This document shows positions 13,421 to 13,781 of a stretch of DNA of 13,781 bases, piece by piece. The notes beneath the pieces were generated by a model. The model did not search any database, was not told the DNA's origin, and saw nothing but the letters and a program-made list of their open reading frames with translations. The stretch is from Candidatus Firestonebacteria bacterium RIFOXYA2_FULL_40_8 (GTDB lineage: Bacteria > Oederibacteriota > D2-FULL-39-29): assembly GCA_001778355.1 (NCBI GenBank), contig MFGS01000006.1, forward strand, positions 4,513 to 18,293, written 5' to 3'. How positions within the stretch are numbered: position 1 is the stretch's first letter; the number at the start of each line of letters is the position of its first letter. Position numbers and translations under genes: made by a program.

Positions 13421-13781
13421 TTAAACTCCCGACTCTTTTGATTTAAGAAGAGATATTATTTTTTTCAGGGCCTCAAAAAATATTACAAGAACGAGCACTA
13501 TCATTATAACCGAAAGTCCGGCGTTTAAATAGTTTTTCTTGGGCAGGTAATTTACATATATATTCATGATTCCGGCAGTAAGCGTGGTAGCGAACATAAA
13601 AAGCGCAGGCAGAAAGGTTATCAGCGCGTATTTCCAACTCTTGGTTGTAGAAAGTATATAAACCGTGCCGAAGGCCAGCGCAACTGTGGCTAAAAGCTGG
13701 TTTGCCACGCCAAACATCGGCCAAATAGTACTGATATCCCCTTTGTAAACCAGGTATCCCCAGGCAAAGCTGATTATTCCG
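13421..13781 (-). CDS. cstA: CstA family transporter, C-terminal end (5' part missing)
   Basis: The last roughly 119 residues of a membrane protein; the beginning lies beyond the right edge. The opening stretch contains the signature DISTIWPMFGVANQLLA, characteristic of CstA (carbon starvation/pyruvate and peptide transporter family), in which a Trp-Pro-x-Phe-Gly-x-Ala-Asn-Gln block precedes a transmembrane helix. Three further hydrophobic segments follow (ANQLLATVALAFGTVYIL, then ALITFLPALFMFATTL, then AGLSVIMIVLVLVIFF), and the protein ends in a short charged tail, KIISLLKSKESGV. CstA proteins import pyruvate or peptides. The immediate neighbour encodes an alcohol dehydrogenase with a start touching this stop codon, so uptake and reduction of a carbon compound may be linked; that is inference. 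Confidence 0.85.
   Translation of the reverse strand, partial: GIISFAWGYLVYKGDISTIWPMFGVANQLLATVALAFGTVYILSTTKSWKYALITFLPALFMFATTLTAGIMNIYVNYLPKKNYLNAGLSVIMIVLVLVIFFEALKKIISLLKSKESGV

Overview
The window reads as chromosomal DNA of a Gram-negative, probably anaerobic bacterium. Every gene I can support lies on the minus strand, and the only RNA gene (tRNA-Ala) does too. LpxA, LpxI and a predicted lipoprotein point to an outer membrane with lipid A. NfnAB, an Fe-dependent alcohol dehydrogenase and a D-cysteine desulfhydrase-type enzyme fit fermentative anaerobic metabolism. Base composition is moderate, with AT-rich spacers. I cannot name the phylum from this; a deep-branching LPS-bearing anaerobic lineage (Elusimicrobiota- or Omnitrophota-like) would fit, but that is a guess.

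Layout, in transcription order from the right edge: (1) the 3' end of cstA (peptide/pyruvate transporter family) abuts an iron-containing alcohol dehydrogenase. (2) A spacer holds a heptamer tract, a short possible gene remnant and an extended -10 promoter. It leads into an overlapping operon alr - lpxA - lpxI - secreted protein of unknown function. This joins D-alanine supply for peptidoglycan with two steps of lipid A synthesis and one exported orphan. (3) A promoter and a nested inverted repeat precede tRNA-Ala(GGC). (4) A 392-bp spacer is packed with heptamer repeats and three copies of a small hairpin element. (5) A single Gfo/Idh/MocA oxidoreductase follows. (6) Next is an operon of a HEAT-repeat lipoprotein, a membrane-anchored alpha/beta hydrolase and a PLP-dependent D-cysteine desulfhydrase-like enzyme. 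(7) nfnA-nfnB encodes the electron-bifurcating NADH-dependent ferredoxin:NADP+ oxidoreductase; nfnB runs off the left edge.

The genes are mostly ordinary. The unusual layer is in the spacers. Four of the five spacers longer than 100 bp carry degenerate tandem repeats with a 7-base period, and the unit sequence differs from one locus to the next. After choosing strand and phase, three of the tracts follow the same T(T/G)AC-N-A-N design, with TTAC units alternating with TGAC units. Other structures worth a look are a hairpin element family with a compensatory base change, an apparently leaderless alr start, a tRNA-Ala with C at the normally invariant U55, and an LpxA with Leu at the acyl-chain ruler position.
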